The notes beneath the pieces are model-generated. The model made no database searches. It was not told where the DNA came from and was given only the letters and a program-made list of their open reading frames with translations. Made by a program: the position numbers and the translations under genes. A stretch of 64,000 nt of DNA from Lepturacanthus savala (lineage: Eukaryota > Chordata > Actinopteri > Scombriformes > Trichiuridae): assembly GCA_030544235.1 (NCBI GenBank), contig CM060465.1:27908988-27972987 (forward strand). The letters run 5' to 3'. This document shows positions 22,641-34,432 of the stretch, in pieces. How positions within the stretch are numbered: the first letter of the stretch is position 1; each line of letters opens with the position of its first letter.

Positions 22641-22899
22641 GTTAGGATGTTGATAACAACTTGCTTATTTCTTCTGTATTATACAGTATGTGGGAGATTA
22701 TATGCTTAAGTAAATAATAGGAAATAAAAATATGGTTACATGCATCCAAACAGTGGATATGATGCTTATTAATTGCAATTTAAATCTTTTGTTGTTGTTG
22801 TTAATTTGACACAGATATTTTAGAATGGCCTGTGTTAATCCACAATTTGGTTACATTATTTTTTAAATTTACTTCTTACTACTACTTTAACCCACACTC

Positions 22900-24970
22900 A
22901 CAATATGCACTCCGATCAGTTAGCCTAAATTATTCCGAATGCTTTGGTCCCACTACACTTGAAATCATGGCTTCACAGCAGTTGTAAAGACAACTCAAGA
23001 TATTTAAATCTTGATGCAGTCTCCATAGTTACAGCAAGGGTTGCTTAGTGACACAAAGTTCAGCATCAGTGGTGACCCAATACCAACAGTGTCTGCGTAT
23101 CAAAAGCTCAAGCCTCAAGGACGAAGAGCAGGTGCAGAAACTAAGGCAGGACATTGTCACCAGTTGAGGAAACTGTAGCTCTGTCACCTACGGTTTGGAC
23201 TCCTCCAGTATAATGTGGCCACTTACCGCCTATCGAGCTCTCAACAACAACTGTAGAGAAGATGGAGTGAACCATTCTTTTATATGAGGAAAAAATGACA
23301 TCTGTCTGTACAGAAAAGTGGGCCCTTGAACTACCTCACATTACTCTTACAAATGCTCTAAAGTAAGACTCCAGATGACACTGAAGGACCTCAGAGAGCA
23401 GACTGTCAGCAATGCTGCACCGCCCCTATTAACTGGGCAGAAATGGACAGTATATGATATCTGATGCAGTGTAGCAAGCTGCATCGGCCCTGAGACACAG
23501 AGACATTGTGGTGCAAGTCCGGCAGACAAGAGGAAGCTTTGTTTGGCCTGGTGACAAGAGCAGAGGAAGTGGGCAGAATGAGACAGCAAGGATGTGTCCA
23601 GGGCCGTAACCAGGACACCATTTTATATATAATATACGGCATACTGAGTCATATGTGTGGCCTAATATATTAATGCCATGTTTAGACAAAATATTTACCA
23701 CTTATATCTATCCAAATTTCCAAAATAATAGCCTATCATTAATGGACAACTCATAATGTGACCTTAAAATATTCATATTCATTGCATGTCCTTTCACATT
23801 TTAGCCAAGGCTACATTTACAGCAGGTTACAGGTTAGCCGCTCATTTGGCTTTTTGTTAAATGGATCTGTAGGTTACTTCACTATTTTTTCTCATTCTCT
23901 TAGACTATTACAATTTTCCCATTTCCTCCTCTTTGCCTGGTCATCCTCTGCCTTTCTTGTTGGAGGAAATGCGAATTTTAATTGATGAAGCCTTTTACGT
24001 TGCATCATCTGATTTGCTCAAATTCAAGGTTCTAAAAATAGAGCTGCAGTCGGCAGTACCATCGCAACAGTGTTTATTTCCATGATATTTCGCTGTTTAT
24101 GAGTCAAATATGTGAGCCTTTCTGTCACATGAGACCTTGTTGATGTCATAATTAGGTGGGCTTTATTTGTTTCGTTTTTCGCCTTTGTGTTAACATTTTA
24201 CTTGCTGAAATGTAGCCTCAGAGGAAAAATATAATATGAAATGAAAAAAAAACAAAAAACAAAAGAAAAAAGTCATGAGCTCTGTGTCCTCAATGGTGGC
24301 TACAGCCGTGGATGTGTCCCCTGATAAACAGGAGCAATGGATGAGGTAGAAAGGCATGAAGAGGAGAAACATGAGCTACCAGGATCTAAGGGAAACGGAA
24401 GCAAGGAACATTAGCTTCATCATCTGAGCTATATATTGCATGCTTCTATCACTGCAGAATCTCCATAAGTGGTTTGGAAAGGATCATACCTGTGACCTCT
24501 GTCCAACTCTTAAACACATCGTGACAGGTTGTAAGTCTAACCTCACACAGGGCTGTTATTGCAAGTTTCTGGAATTTGTACTTAACCTGTTCTATAAAAA
24601 CCCTTGTGAAACACTTAACATACGATTGTATTACACAGCCTGTGTTCCATACCACGTATTGGCTTGCATGCGCGGGGTAATCTACATCCTTAACAACAGA
24701 ATTGCACTAGGTTATCTCACCAAATGGATTCCTTGATAACAGATATGGCCTGATTTGATCAGGGTTGATGATGTACTAAAAGCAATACACTTCCTTCTGT
24801 CTCACTCTGTTCTCCGTTGTATATGAATCAGATTGGTAATTGTTTTCTCCGACATTATCCTGGCAATTAGGTTTATAATAAGGCCCTAGAACAGGACAAC
24901 TATGTATGGTCCATAGTGGTGGATATCTTGGATATCACAATCCACTGATGAACCCTCTGAAGATGTAACG
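22900..24970. other. Copy-A-specific insertion with LINE debris
   Basis: This interval has no counterpart in copy B, which goes from the equivalent of about 22.9 kb to that of about 25.0 kb with only its own insertion between. It contains a LINE fragment (24440-24610) and an unrecognised stretch 23055-23610 that ends at cagggccgtaac, a phrase that often marks the end of a fish transposon. Part of 23080-23160 can be read as GRRAGAETK, weakly like a LINE internal motif. Probably one or more old retroelement insertions; not resolved. Confidence 0.4.
24440..24610 (+). mobile_element. LINE reverse transcriptase C-terminal fragment with zinc-knuckle motif
   Basis: The frame starting at 24440 reads HKWFGKDHTCDLCP, then LKHIVTGCKSNLTQG. 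The CxxC...H...C spacing followed by GCKxxLTQGxY is the C-terminal cysteine-histidine motif of certain fish LINE-type polyproteins (compare CxLCxxxxSLxHILSGCKxxLTQGRYxWRH). The reading frame stays open to 24736, but after about 24600 no longer resembles anything known. It is a fragment of a dead element, not a host gene. The exact clade (R2/R4-like or another) is uncertain. Confidence 0.6.
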
Positions 24971-25069
24971 AACTAATCAACAAACTGTTAAGGAACCTCC
25001 ACCTGCAACATAGTGAATCTGATGCTTCTTACCTTTTGGCACAACAAATACTTCAACATAGTTATAAAT

Positions 25070-25445
25070 TCTGTGTGAGAGCCTCAAAAATGTATTTGAC
25101 AGAAATCTCCTGAAAGACCTTTTTTGATGTTTTGACACGTACCTCAGGCGGCAGGGGGCGAGCCCAGTGAGTTTCAGCATGGACAGAGTCCATTTAAGAA
25201 GATTTCCGTGCCTTTTCCTGCCACAGAAGGGCCGTGTGCCCACTTAGAGCCCATCTACAGATGACAGGTCAAAAGCACCTTAATTCACCTGTAGCGAAAC
25301 CTTGGTGTGACCTTCTCCATCCAGCTGGCCTTTTAAGAGAACATTTAATCAATGCCTCCATCGTGTAGACTTTGGCTTCAACACGATGCGGAGACTTGTC
25401 GGTCTCTGACCCGCCTCCTGCTATCAGCTTGAAGTTCTTGACTGT
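25070..25445. promoter_or_regulatory. Candidate conserved non-coding element, 3' block of copy A
   Basis: Matches 29735-30095 with roughly 85% identity by eye, including GAGCCCAGTGAGTTTCAGCA, agatgacaggtcaaa and CTTCTCCATCCAGCTGGCCT. The similarity falls away on both sides, so this block has been retained better than its surroundings. The minus-strand open frame 24977-25243 crosses it but is not kept intact in copy B, which argues against coding. Regulatory function is an inference. Confidence 0.45.
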
Positions 25446-25460
25446 CACCCTTGAACTTCA

Positions 25461-26071
25461 CTCTTTTTAAATCAAAGACTTAAAAATGATGCATATTTTA
25501 AATAAGCAACTAAATTTGCCACAGAACAGGTATTATAATACTGAATTAATATCTTACTTTTCATCTTCACACATTTCTAACTAACACCATATAATCGTGT
25601 GACACTTCAGACCTTTTCACAAGTACATTCTGTACCATAGCTGGAATTGATTGCTTGAACTGCTTCGGAACGGATGTCAGAGTCTGTGGTTCACACAAGC
25701 ATGATTTGATATTGATTAATTTGATACAACAATAGCATTTAAATATAGTTCCTTGGTCTTGATTCTATGTTAGTTCTGTGATTTACATTTTCACATCCAT
25801 CGTTGATTAGGATTAATAACAGCTATCACAGTCAGTTATTTTTCTTTTAGTTAATTGACAACTTTCATTCTTCAGTTTTTTAATTTATTTGTCTGTTTAA
25901 GTGCTTAAGTTAATTCCAAACTAGGGAGGCCCCCTGGTTTGATTCGTTGATCTTAATTCATTTGAAATGAGTAACATTAAATCAAACTCCATTTTAAAAC
26001 AAATGCATAAAAGTCTTGAACTGGACATTCACAATACACTTTTTCCTCTTTTTTCATTTACGCCACAGTCA
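25461..26071. other. Spacer between the duplication copies, no recognised feature
   Basis: AT-rich sequence after the last block of copy A. No match to the region following copy B. The open frame 25967-26434 starts here and runs into the next element; it has a proline run from poly-C and no domain. Confidence 0.45.
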
Positions 26072-26795
26072 GGGACGTGCACAGGAATCTTAAAGGGCAG
26101 TAGCTCTGACCTGAAGAAAGGGCACCCCCCCCCCCCCCCTCCCAAAAAAAAACCAAAACCATGGGCATTAGATTTTAGAGAAGTTGATAGTGATCATTTG
26201 TTTTATTGTGTACATCTCAAGCTCACCTTTTCAGACTCATTAGGGCAGTCGCTCTGCTGCTGCGGCATCTGTAGAAACCTCGGTCGTTTCGTCTTGAGTT
26301 GCAAGTGCCGGTCAGTTGCTTGGTTACCACCAGACCATATCATAATTGAGATAGACTATCTTTCTATTATCCTAACTCCCGCCCTCCATTGTGCTTGTAG
26401 CCTCGTGATGACGCTATTGACAACAGAAGTTTAATTCAATATCTTGCAAAAGAGCAATTCAAAGGTAATTTCCTCATTTGCAATCAGCATGTTAAATGGG
26501 GAAAAGTCCTCCAAAAGTTGTTGTGGCTAAGCTTGTTTTCTCCACAGAGGCGGGGCATCAGGGAAGGACAGGCCACAAGCACAGGGCGAGGATGGGAGTT
26601 ACGATATTGGAAAGAACCCCATGTCTTTTAGATCGGAACGACTGTGCAAAGCAGCATGAGATTTCCCAGGTTCAAATCATGTTGAAATCTGAAATCCTTT
26701 ATGTTATACTTTTCCTCAGAAGGGCAACATCAGCCGAGGAGGGCAAAACGGCAGCTGCCCAGACAACCAGGGCCATATAGCTGTGGACGTCCATG
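26072..26795. mobile_element. hAT-like DNA transposon relic (tentative)
   Basis: The left end GGGACGTGCACAG (26073) and the reverse complement of the right end (TGGACGTCCACAG, ending near 26790) agree at about 10 of 13 positions, and the start CAGGGACGTGCAC is a phrase typical of fish hAT elements. A C run of 15 lies at 26125-26139, followed by an A run. The open frame 26496-26780 (94 codons) has no transposase motif that I recognise. Target-site duplications are not clear. Confidence 0.4.
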
Positions 26796-26980
26796 CCCAC
26801 AGTACATAGGAAAACCAAAAAGTGTCAGACAAAACTAATAGCAATTGTTTGTTGTTTTTATCATTCAAAGTCATCCTTGTGGTTACACAACACATTTTTT
26901 TCCCTATGGTGTGACAAACTCAGAGCACGTATTTATCATTGCTTTACACGGATTATAATGTCATCCTGTAAAAATTTTCA

Positions 26981-27700
26981 GTCCGGTTTAGAAAAGGTTA
27001 CTCTACAGTGGACCTTAGCCCCACTGTGAGACCTGTAAGGCATGACGGCGTCTACAGGTCTCCCTGTAATGATTTTAATCAGGACCTCATTATGTCTCAC
27101 ACACAGAGGCCACTCAATCACATCAATTGATTAATTAAGTGCCAAGGGCGTTTGGGGACCCAGGTGACAATATGATCCCCGGGGACACGATGAACGTCCG
27201 AAAGCAATACCCGTCAAATAAACGGTTGTGTGGGGTCAGCATATCTGTCCGGTGTACCTGCCTCTGCGTCTAATTAAAAAAGCAAATAGTCTTCCCAATA
27301 AATGTAATAACTCGCTGCAAGGACAGATGTTCTTTCTGGGCTCTCTGGTGTTGGTTTATGGCACACGTTCCAGGCTTAAGTCAGCAGGAGAGGAAGGGAA
27401 AGGATTTAAGCGAGCCAGCATTATAGTAAAGCATGTAATACAGGCTAATCCTCCTCCACTCGTGCTACTGTGAGGCCAGGAATACTGAGGGAGTGTCGGC
27501 TTGATTTGACTCAACCTACAGTAACAGCTGGGTAAATAAGGACCACCCCTGACACAGGTGGGAGTTATTCCACTCGCTTTATCTTGCAAATCATGAACCA
27601 CAGTCATGGCTCTCAAGATGCTAGCACAATAGAGGCAATAACATATAGATATGGTTGTTTCTACTGCTACTGTACACATGCAGGAGTCATTTTAATGCAG
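26981..27700. promoter_or_regulatory. Candidate conserved non-coding element(s), copy B
   Basis: Counterpart of 20337-21030. The stretches ctccctgtaatgattttaat, AATCACATCAATTGATTAAT and GACTCAACCTACAGTAACAG are identical in both copies. Copy B has a small extra segment near 27228-27262. As in copy A, the preserved blocks contain homeodomain-like AT cores. Retention of both copies suggests either redundancy or divided function; this cannot be decided from sequence alone. Confidence 0.5.
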
Positions 27701-27879
27701 GGGATTATGTATCTCCAGGCCTTAAAAATGGCAGCAAACCCACGCTTGCAAAAAACAACTTTTTTTTTGAGCAATAGTTTGAAAAGTTTCTCACAGCGGC
27801 GTGCAGTAATTGATGTTCCAATGCACTTTCAAATGTTCATAGTTACATTTAAAAAATGAAAAAAAGTTATATTAATAAT

Positions 27880-28255
27880 GATTTGAACAAACCGTGTCTT
27901 GATTTGTACATCTTCCAGAACCCTAACTTGACAAATAAGTGCAGCGGCGCACGTTCGCTCGATGATGGAAAAAAAAGTGAAAAAAACCTTCTTTCTCAGT
28001 CATTAATGATGTCCTACAAGGTCTGTCTTGTTAAAACACTCATTATTTTCAGATGTGGTTATAATTAATTCCAATCATTTCGGCAATAGCATACAAAAAG
28101 TAACCTTTGGGCTGCGATATTTGTAAAATATTGTAAAAAAAAAAAAAAAAAAAATTCTTGTGAGTTAGCAGCAGCGGATTTCTTGCTTGGAAATCAAAGC
28201 AGAAGAATGAAAGTCAGCATGGATAGAAATTAGTGTGTAGCTGTGTGTGAGTGTG
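27880..28255 (+). mobile_element. Family X remnant in copy B
   Basis: Left part only of the repeat seen at 21250-21932: ttccaatcatttcggcaatagc, aaaaagtaacctttgg, aagcagaagaatgaaa and gtgtgtagctgtgtgtgagtg align with copy A. The right half, after the TAGCCTGG point, is missing here. An A run of 20 (28135-28154) interrupts it. Confidence 0.5.
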
Positions 28256-28434
28256 CTCATGTTGCCCAGCTGTTTGATCCCAGTCCCTCTGGCTGACTTG
28301 TGCCAAATCAGGAACATGGTCACCAAGAAAGGAAACCTCACAGTATGTGTGCTCCTCCAAATCTGGACTACTCCTCCCTGGCAGGCTGCAGCCAATTACT
28401 GCTGCACTCAGCTCTGTGGGTAACTAACATACAG

Positions 28435-28570
28435 TCGAGGTGACTGAAACTGAGGAGGGGGGGGTCGATGATTCAAAGTCACTCTCCCTCAGCGTCGGTG
28501 GTCAAAATGCCCTTGAGGATAACCCTGGAGCCTGATCTGCTCCAGTGGATTCAAACAATGGTCAAGAGTT
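28435..28570 (+). mobile_element. SINE remnant, copy B counterpart
   Basis: gaggtgactgaaac, a G run, cactctccctca, atgcccttgaggataaccct and tgctccagtgga correspond to 22500-22640. Same decayed SINE, inherited through the duplication. Confidence 0.55.
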
Positions 28571-28913
28571 CAGGATGGTGGTACAGCTTGCTTATTTATA
28601 CTGTATTATCCCACATGTGGGAGATTATATATGCGTATATACATATGCAAACATACACATTTCATACATATTCCTACCATACATATGCATACATGTGGCA
28701 GAAATATTATTAGAACTTAATGAAAATGTGAACATTTCCCAATAAGGATTATGTATATATGAATGATTACACTGAAAGGTGGATATGATAATCATGAATT
28801 ACATTTTGAATATATATTTTTTTAAAATATTGCACAGTGTTAATATGAACCTCAGGTTATTTAAATTACCTAGCTTGTTAATGAAAAGGCAACCAAATCA
28901 ATTTATATTACAA

Positions 28914-29684
28914 TTAGCCTTCCTCTTGTATTGGGGTCAACACCATTTTTAAATGCATAAAAGACTTGAATTTGTTTATTTGCATCAAGGTTTTTTGACT
29001 TTGTCAGATGTCAGATTGTCTAGGTCAACAAAATAAAACACAAAACTGTTTTCACTAAATTCTAAAATGCTCAAGTTGAAATTATGACGTTTTGTAGTGT
29101 TAGGGATGGTTTTGTCCCAGTTATAAAATAAGACTATAAAGCAATAATTAGAGCCAGAATTAAAATTAAATTGCCCGGACAGCCAACTGTCTTGTTCTGA
29201 TCTTCATTTAGTGTGTCAAACTTCTATTGCTGAAGAAAAGTATTTTTAGCTTTTTTTTACTAAAGTAATTAAATATGGGTCGAAATTAACCCGTAACACC
29301 ATAGATGTTGTTATATATAATAATTCTAAAATGAAAAAATAAATCAAACTAATTCATTCAAGATATGTGTTCCAATACCCCTCAGGAATAGTCAGATAAC
29401 ACAACAACCATTTATATATAGAAATGATTCTCATGAGGTTCAGTTTACCATTTTTTAAAACTGAAATTATTGAGGGATATACTGAAGAAAAAAGGCTCAG
29501 AGACCCACACCAAAAATATTAAAACCAGTATTTTCATAGTTAAGGAAGGTAACCAAGAGATGCAATAAATTGGTTGATAGATAATGATTTTAAGTGTATT
29601 TTGCAGCTTATTTAAGACATGGGTCAAAACCAACCCCTTAACGTAAAGGATGGAAACGGCAAATTAACACAAGAGGAAGGTTAA
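28914..29684 (+). mobile_element. piggyBac-like (TTAA) non-autonomous element, complete
   Basis: Terminal inverted repeats CCTTCCTCTTGT at 28918-28929 and ACAAGAGGAAGG at 29669-29680 are perfect over 12 bp. They are flanked by TTAG (28914-28917) and TTAA (29681-29684), i.e. a TTAA target with one change. Total length is about 763 bp without a transposase. It interrupts copy B of the duplication and is absent from copy A, so it inserted afterwards. The internal part from about 29055 matches 14266-14741. The short frame 29445-29633 (minus) is not a gene. Confidence 0.8.
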
Positions 29685-29734
29685 TAATAATAATAAAAAA
29701 TAAATAAATAAATAATGTGAGGGCCTTACATGGC

Positions 29735-30100
29735 CTCTAAAACATACTTGGTAGAAAACTCCCGAAAGACTTTTTAGATATTTTGACATGTACTTCAGGC
29801 GGTAGGGGTTGAGCCCAGTGAGTTTCAGCATGGATAGAGACCATTTAAGAAAATTGCTGTGCCTTTCCCTATACTGCAGAAGGGCTGTGTACCCACTCAG
29901 AGCCTTTTTGTAGATGACAGGTCAAATGCATCTCCATTCCCCTGCAGTGAAACCTTGGAGTGACCTTCTCCATCCAGCTGGCCTTTTAAGAGAACATTTA
30001 ATCAATAACTCCATTGTGTAGAGTTTGGTTTCAACACGATACAGAGATCTGCCAATCTCTGACCCGCCCTCCTGCTCTCAGCCTGAATTCCCCGACTGCC
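29735..30100. promoter_or_regulatory. Candidate conserved non-coding element, 3' block of copy B
   Basis: Counterpart of 25070-25445. GAGCCCAGTGAGTTTCAGCA and CTTCTCCATCCAGCTGGCCT are identical in the two copies. An AATA-rich simple tract (29681-29716) separates it from the transposon. Function inferred only from block-wise retention. Confidence 0.45.
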
Positions 30101-30105
30101 ACCTC

Positions 30106-33100
30106 TGAACCAATACATGCCATATAACCCATACAATAAAAAAAAAAAAAATCATAGTTGTCAGTATTTCATCAACATAATTGTTGAGACATTCCATGCA
30201 GTAGTTATGGTGTATCCAAAATGGTGTATCCATATGGCAACAATTACTTTATCTTAATTTTTCTAAAAAGCTGTGATATAAAAATTATATTTTTACAGTT
30301 AGGTTTGAAAAGAGGGGTTTTACTTTTGAAGGACATGCAAATCATAAGGTCATGTGACCAGGATATCCTGTTTGCTGGACATTTGACATCTTTTATTCAG
30401 AATTTTGTAAAATGTTCACCAAATACAAAAAATGAACTCACTAACTATAGTAAGTAAGCTTATTATTTATTTTACATTTAATTCAATTTTTATACATCAT
30501 ACATTTTTTTCTAATATACTAAAACAGATTATATTTGGAAATAACATGGAAAATTCCTAGTGCATATAATCTAATGGAGTCCCATTCAATTACATGTACA
30601 ATTACATGTACTCTACTTTTACCATCATGTCTGAAGTGCCTAATTCTTTGTTGCCTAAAGTTGTTTGCGCATATTGAACAATTTGCACCATCCTTTCAGG
30701 GTGTATCAGTTTGCACTTGCTCTGTAACCATGGATTTACAGAAACAACAAAATGAACTACTGCCATATATGTGCAGTCTGTCTCCATACAGTATCTCACG
30801 GCTGTATAACATGCTGCAAATTCCGATGCACACAGTGGAAAAGATACCCAATACATATTTTAAACATCCGTTCTACACAGTGAACATTGATCCTATATAA
30901 TCAATATGTGAAACCGGGCTACTATTTCTACATTGTTGCTAACGCAAATATGGGACCACTTTACACGTGAATCAATGGGATCATCTAAAGGAAACATGTC
31001 ACCGTGACCTCTGAGTGGTCACACACACCCAAACTGTCGAGTTAACGATTTGCATATTAGGTCGGCTGATGCTCTGTATCCATTTACCTGTCCGAGGCTG
31101 AGCTGCGATGATGGGAACATATTAATATGCTGAGCTGTGTGTAACCTTTGTGGTTTTACTAAGTTTTACCCCGGGACTGTTTGATTGATCGCTGTCATAA
31201 TTTTAATTCTGGCACCACAAAGACCTTAAATTTAAAGGTGCTTTCAATAAGGGTGACACCTCTTATTGATCTGCTCCAGTACACCAGTCGTGTGTCACTT
31301 GTTGTTGTTCATTAAAGTACATCATGTCTTGTATCATTAGCCTGAGTAGTCATGCACTGTAGCAACAGTATCACAAGTGAATCTGAACATATTTTTCTGT
31401 CATTTGATCATTCAGCTAACTTTTGAATAAGTATACTAACACTTCTGTATACAGAGACTCTGTTACAACGGTAAGCTTGAGTGATAAACATCAAAACTAT
31501 GATCCCCAATCCCCTGAGCTGAGATGACACTCTGCCTGAGGTAAGATAGTGTGCATCTCTCTCTTTCTTCCGTCTCTTGACATAAACAGGCTCTGTTCTC
31601 GCTGCAAATCCAGATGTATTGTCTCCTGATGCATTTGATCATATCTCCGCCACTGTAAATCGCTTTGCGCCTCCACCCCCGGAAATCAGTTGGCACATCA
31701 AGGCTCCCGGGGGAAGTTTGATAGTAGAGCATGCCACTGTAATGTGGGGTCCACAGATACACTCACAGTTTGGTTACAGTGCAGTCAGACCTTTGGAAAC
31801 TAGGGTTTTTAAAAGAAATTCTGAAATGAAATCTGGGTTATGCCAAATGAGTCTAAACACAGTGCCAGTGACAAAGCGTATATGCAGATGTCCAGTTTTA
31901 TGGCTTTGTATAGGTATTGCATACACAGATTATCACATCCATGGACCCTGGATGCATTGACCCTGTTGTAGCTATTTCATCCATATACAAATATGCCAAA
32001 GAATCAAATCATTCAATGAGAAATGCATCTAAAAGAAAAGAACATGTGATCCAGAACTTTTCTCTTTGAGTATGGTTAACAGTCATGGTCAACGAAAAAA
32101 AAATCCTTCAAGCGATAACACTCAGCTTTTCAAAATAAAAGACAAAAATCTCAATGCAATGTTATAAGAACAAACAACAGAACTGTTGGTAACTTAGTGT
32201 CTTTGGCAAATTATATGGAAAAATCACTTTGGCGGACAGCTTTCTCTACTGACTCTTGGCCCCTCCATCTCCTGGCAGAGAGAGCTGAGAAGGTCTAGAG
32301 GTTCACTGTCTGTGATAATGTGATTATGAGCAAAAAATATTCAATTCCAAATGTTTTTGTGATTTGTATTAAGCGCAGTAGGTCAGGATCTCTCTCCTAA
32401 CACAATATTACTGCTTCCATAACATTCTAAAGACGGGGCACAGAGAGCTATAGAATCTTCTCTATGGGGTCTAAAGGGTTAAAACAAATGAAATAATACA
32501 TGCTAAGGTCAAGGGCTCCTATTGGCTCCATGGCCCTGGGCATGTGCCCAGGCGGTGTTGATACTGAGAAAATATTATCCATCAAAACAGGTTACCCTGC
32601 TACAGCAGAAAATGCCCACGCACTGCTAAATGCAACAGAATATTATGGCACTAACAGGCAGACGTTACACTGGTGTTTACTGATATCAAGCTTAAAATTA
32701 TCCCTCCAAGTCATGCTTGAAATTGTATTTGTTATGGAAAGAAAATACCCTGAAATTCGGTATTTATTTGTTGAAACTCCAGCCAAAGTTTTGAAGACAA
32801 ACAACTGACAATGACTGAGCTTTTAAAATCCATCTTGAAGTCATCCCGGCGTTTAGTGTGACTAACCTCGGTAATTCATGCAAGATTGACAGGCACACCC
32901 CAGCAACCTGCTTGGGAACAGGTTTATGCAGATACTTAATCAGGCTAAAGTGTGTTTGTGTGTGTGTGTGTATCTTGATTCTCCCTATAAGTACGTAACC
33001 AACCAGCCTGACACCCTGTTGGTCACTCATGCAATTAACACTTGTGGACTTCAGTTATCTCAAGCAGGCATTCTCAATTTAAATGACAAAATGTAATTCA

Positions 33101-33539
33101 TCATGAAGTGCTTCTTCTATTCATTTCATCCACAATCATTCATTTGTAAGTGTTTGACATCAACAGTTGTGGCATGAAGGCATTGAGAAGACCTGCATTA
33201 AATGCAAAGAAAACGGTGCTGAAAATGTTCATTTTGTAGGCAGTGAAGGTTTTTTTTTTTTTAAACACCATCGTTCTCAGAATTATATCGGAAAAATTAA
33301 TAGGTGGTATACAACATAACGTAAATGCATAATGTAAAGAGATTTTACTTCCTAATAACGTATTCACAGTGACAAACAATGCCACAAAAGCATTGAATTA
33401 TGTTAGTCAAATCATCTGTGCTCACCTTGGAAATGCTATGAATGTTAGCGCAAATACTGACTGCAGCCACAGAGTGGGATGTAGATGGTCGGTCAAAAAG
33501 ATCAGATGCCATCTACTGCTAACTGGCATGCAGCCTATT
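30106..33539. other. Intergenic; mixed-composition block at 30950-31290
   Basis: No gene recognised. The block 30950-31290 is complex in composition, with an ATTTGCAT octamer at 31048-31055 and several AT cores, and matches no repeat here: a weak regulatory candidate. The open frame 30535-30900 (121 codons) is among the longest in the window, but Cys- and Ser-rich in a way typical of chance frames, with no domain. A TG-rich tract lies at 32951-32972 and a T run near 33250-33261. Confidence 0.4.
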
Positions 33540-34432
33540 ATGAACTATCTTCATCTAGTGCAGTAGCCACAGGAAGTATGTAAAAGTGGAAGCTTAAGTA
33601 GATTTTTTTTGTTTGGCTAAAGGAGAGTGTGTTGGACTGTTACAGTCTTAATAGACAAAATGTACACTGGGTAAAACATGGACTACATTGAGATAAGGAG
33701 AGACATGCAAATACAGTTATTGTAAGAAAAATGTTATAATTAGTGATAATTAGTGCGGATATCAATCTACATATCAGTTTTTAAATTGAGTTGATAGGCC
33801 AAGTAAAACTAGACTTACGATAAATCGCTTGTGATAATCTCTTTGTGCTTTCATATAGTCTAAGAACCTAGGCATGTTACTGTTGTTTGTGTTTAGGCCC
33901 AGATTTTGTTCTGTTAGGTGATAGTGCTGGGATTTATTGAGGTTCTGTGAATGCGTCTTGGAGTAAGATGGCTACGGTACAGGCACAGTAGCCTGTGTTA
34001 GGAATAAATTAGGAGCTAAACCGTCTTAGCTTGTGGTTTTTGACAGACGTCACAATACTTTTGTTACATTGGCCACAGGAAGAAACGGCACAGCGGAGCT
34101 TGGAATTGTAACGAAAGTGCTGGGAAGCAGCATGAGGAGGAGCGCCGTGATACGGAGCTTTACGCTGCAACAAAAGCGCTGCTGCCAGATAGCCCTTCGA
34201 TATGCATGTTTGTGGGATTTTACCTTCTGCCCCTACACCACCAGAGTGTGCCAGGGATTTAACTTTTAATGATAATAATGACGTTTTGAATATCCATCCA
34301 AAAAATTCCACAGAAAAAGGATACACAGCATCATGTCATAGGCGAGCTATATCCAAAAGATGAGGTTCATCTGACTAACAGAGATATGTGAGCTACAGAC
34401 TCACAGACACTTGCTTTTATAGATAGATATAG
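33540..34432 (-). mobile_element. Dispersed ~0.9-kb element (family Y), inverted copy 1
   Basis: The reverse complement matches 62540-63485 over its whole length: tctataaaa-caag, GCTCACATATCTCT, TTTGTGGAATTTTTTGG (or similar), tattattatcatt, AGCGTAAAGCTCCGTAT, ctcctcctcatg, CCAAGACGCATTCACAG, ctaacagaacac, aaaactgatatgtaga, TTACAATAACTGTATTT and tctcaatgta. Read on the minus strand both copies start with TCTATAAAA preceded by A or T, and end near ATAG. The overlapping open frames 34009-34326 and 34033-34269 are not genes. The start is compatible with a Helitron-type end, but this is tentative. Confidence 0.7.

Larger units (their letters stand above)
20330..25460 (+). repeat. Segmental duplication, copy A
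   Basis: Direct repeat of 26975-30105. Matching landmarks in the same order are ttcagtccggtttagaaaagg (20332 / 26976), caattgattaattaagtgcc (20479 / 27124), ggacagatgttctttctggg (20647 / 27321), tacagtaacagctgggtaaa (20846 / 27516), the SINE remnant (about 22500 / 28438), tgtgggagattatat (22689 / 28616) and ctggccttttaagagaacat (25326 / 29978). Copy A is longer because it keeps a fuller repeat at 21250-21932 and has about 2 kb (roughly 22.9-24.97 kb) absent from copy B. Between the landmarks the copies have diverged unevenly: some blocks are nearly identical, others barely alignable. Confidence 0.9.
26975..30105 (+). repeat. Segmental duplication, copy B
   Basis: Direct repeat of 20330-25460, offset by about 6.64 kb at its start and 4.66 kb at its end. 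It lacks the 2-kb copy-A insertion and most of the right half of the family X repeat, and carries its own piggyBac-like insertion (28914-29684). An A run of 20 lies at 28135-28154. No gene is contained. The left edge sits about 180 bp after the hAT-like relic, so that element may be linked with the duplication breakpoint. Confidence 0.9.

Noticed and set aside
25967..26434. 155-codon open frame, the longest in the window
   Set aside because: It runs from unique DNA into the hAT-like relic, translates poly-C and poly-A tracts as proline and lysine runs, and shows no domain.
30535..30900. A 121-codon frame as a possible small protein gene
   Set aside because: No signal peptide, domain or codon bias is convincing, and no splice or promoter context was found; a frame of this length is expected by chance in 64 kb.
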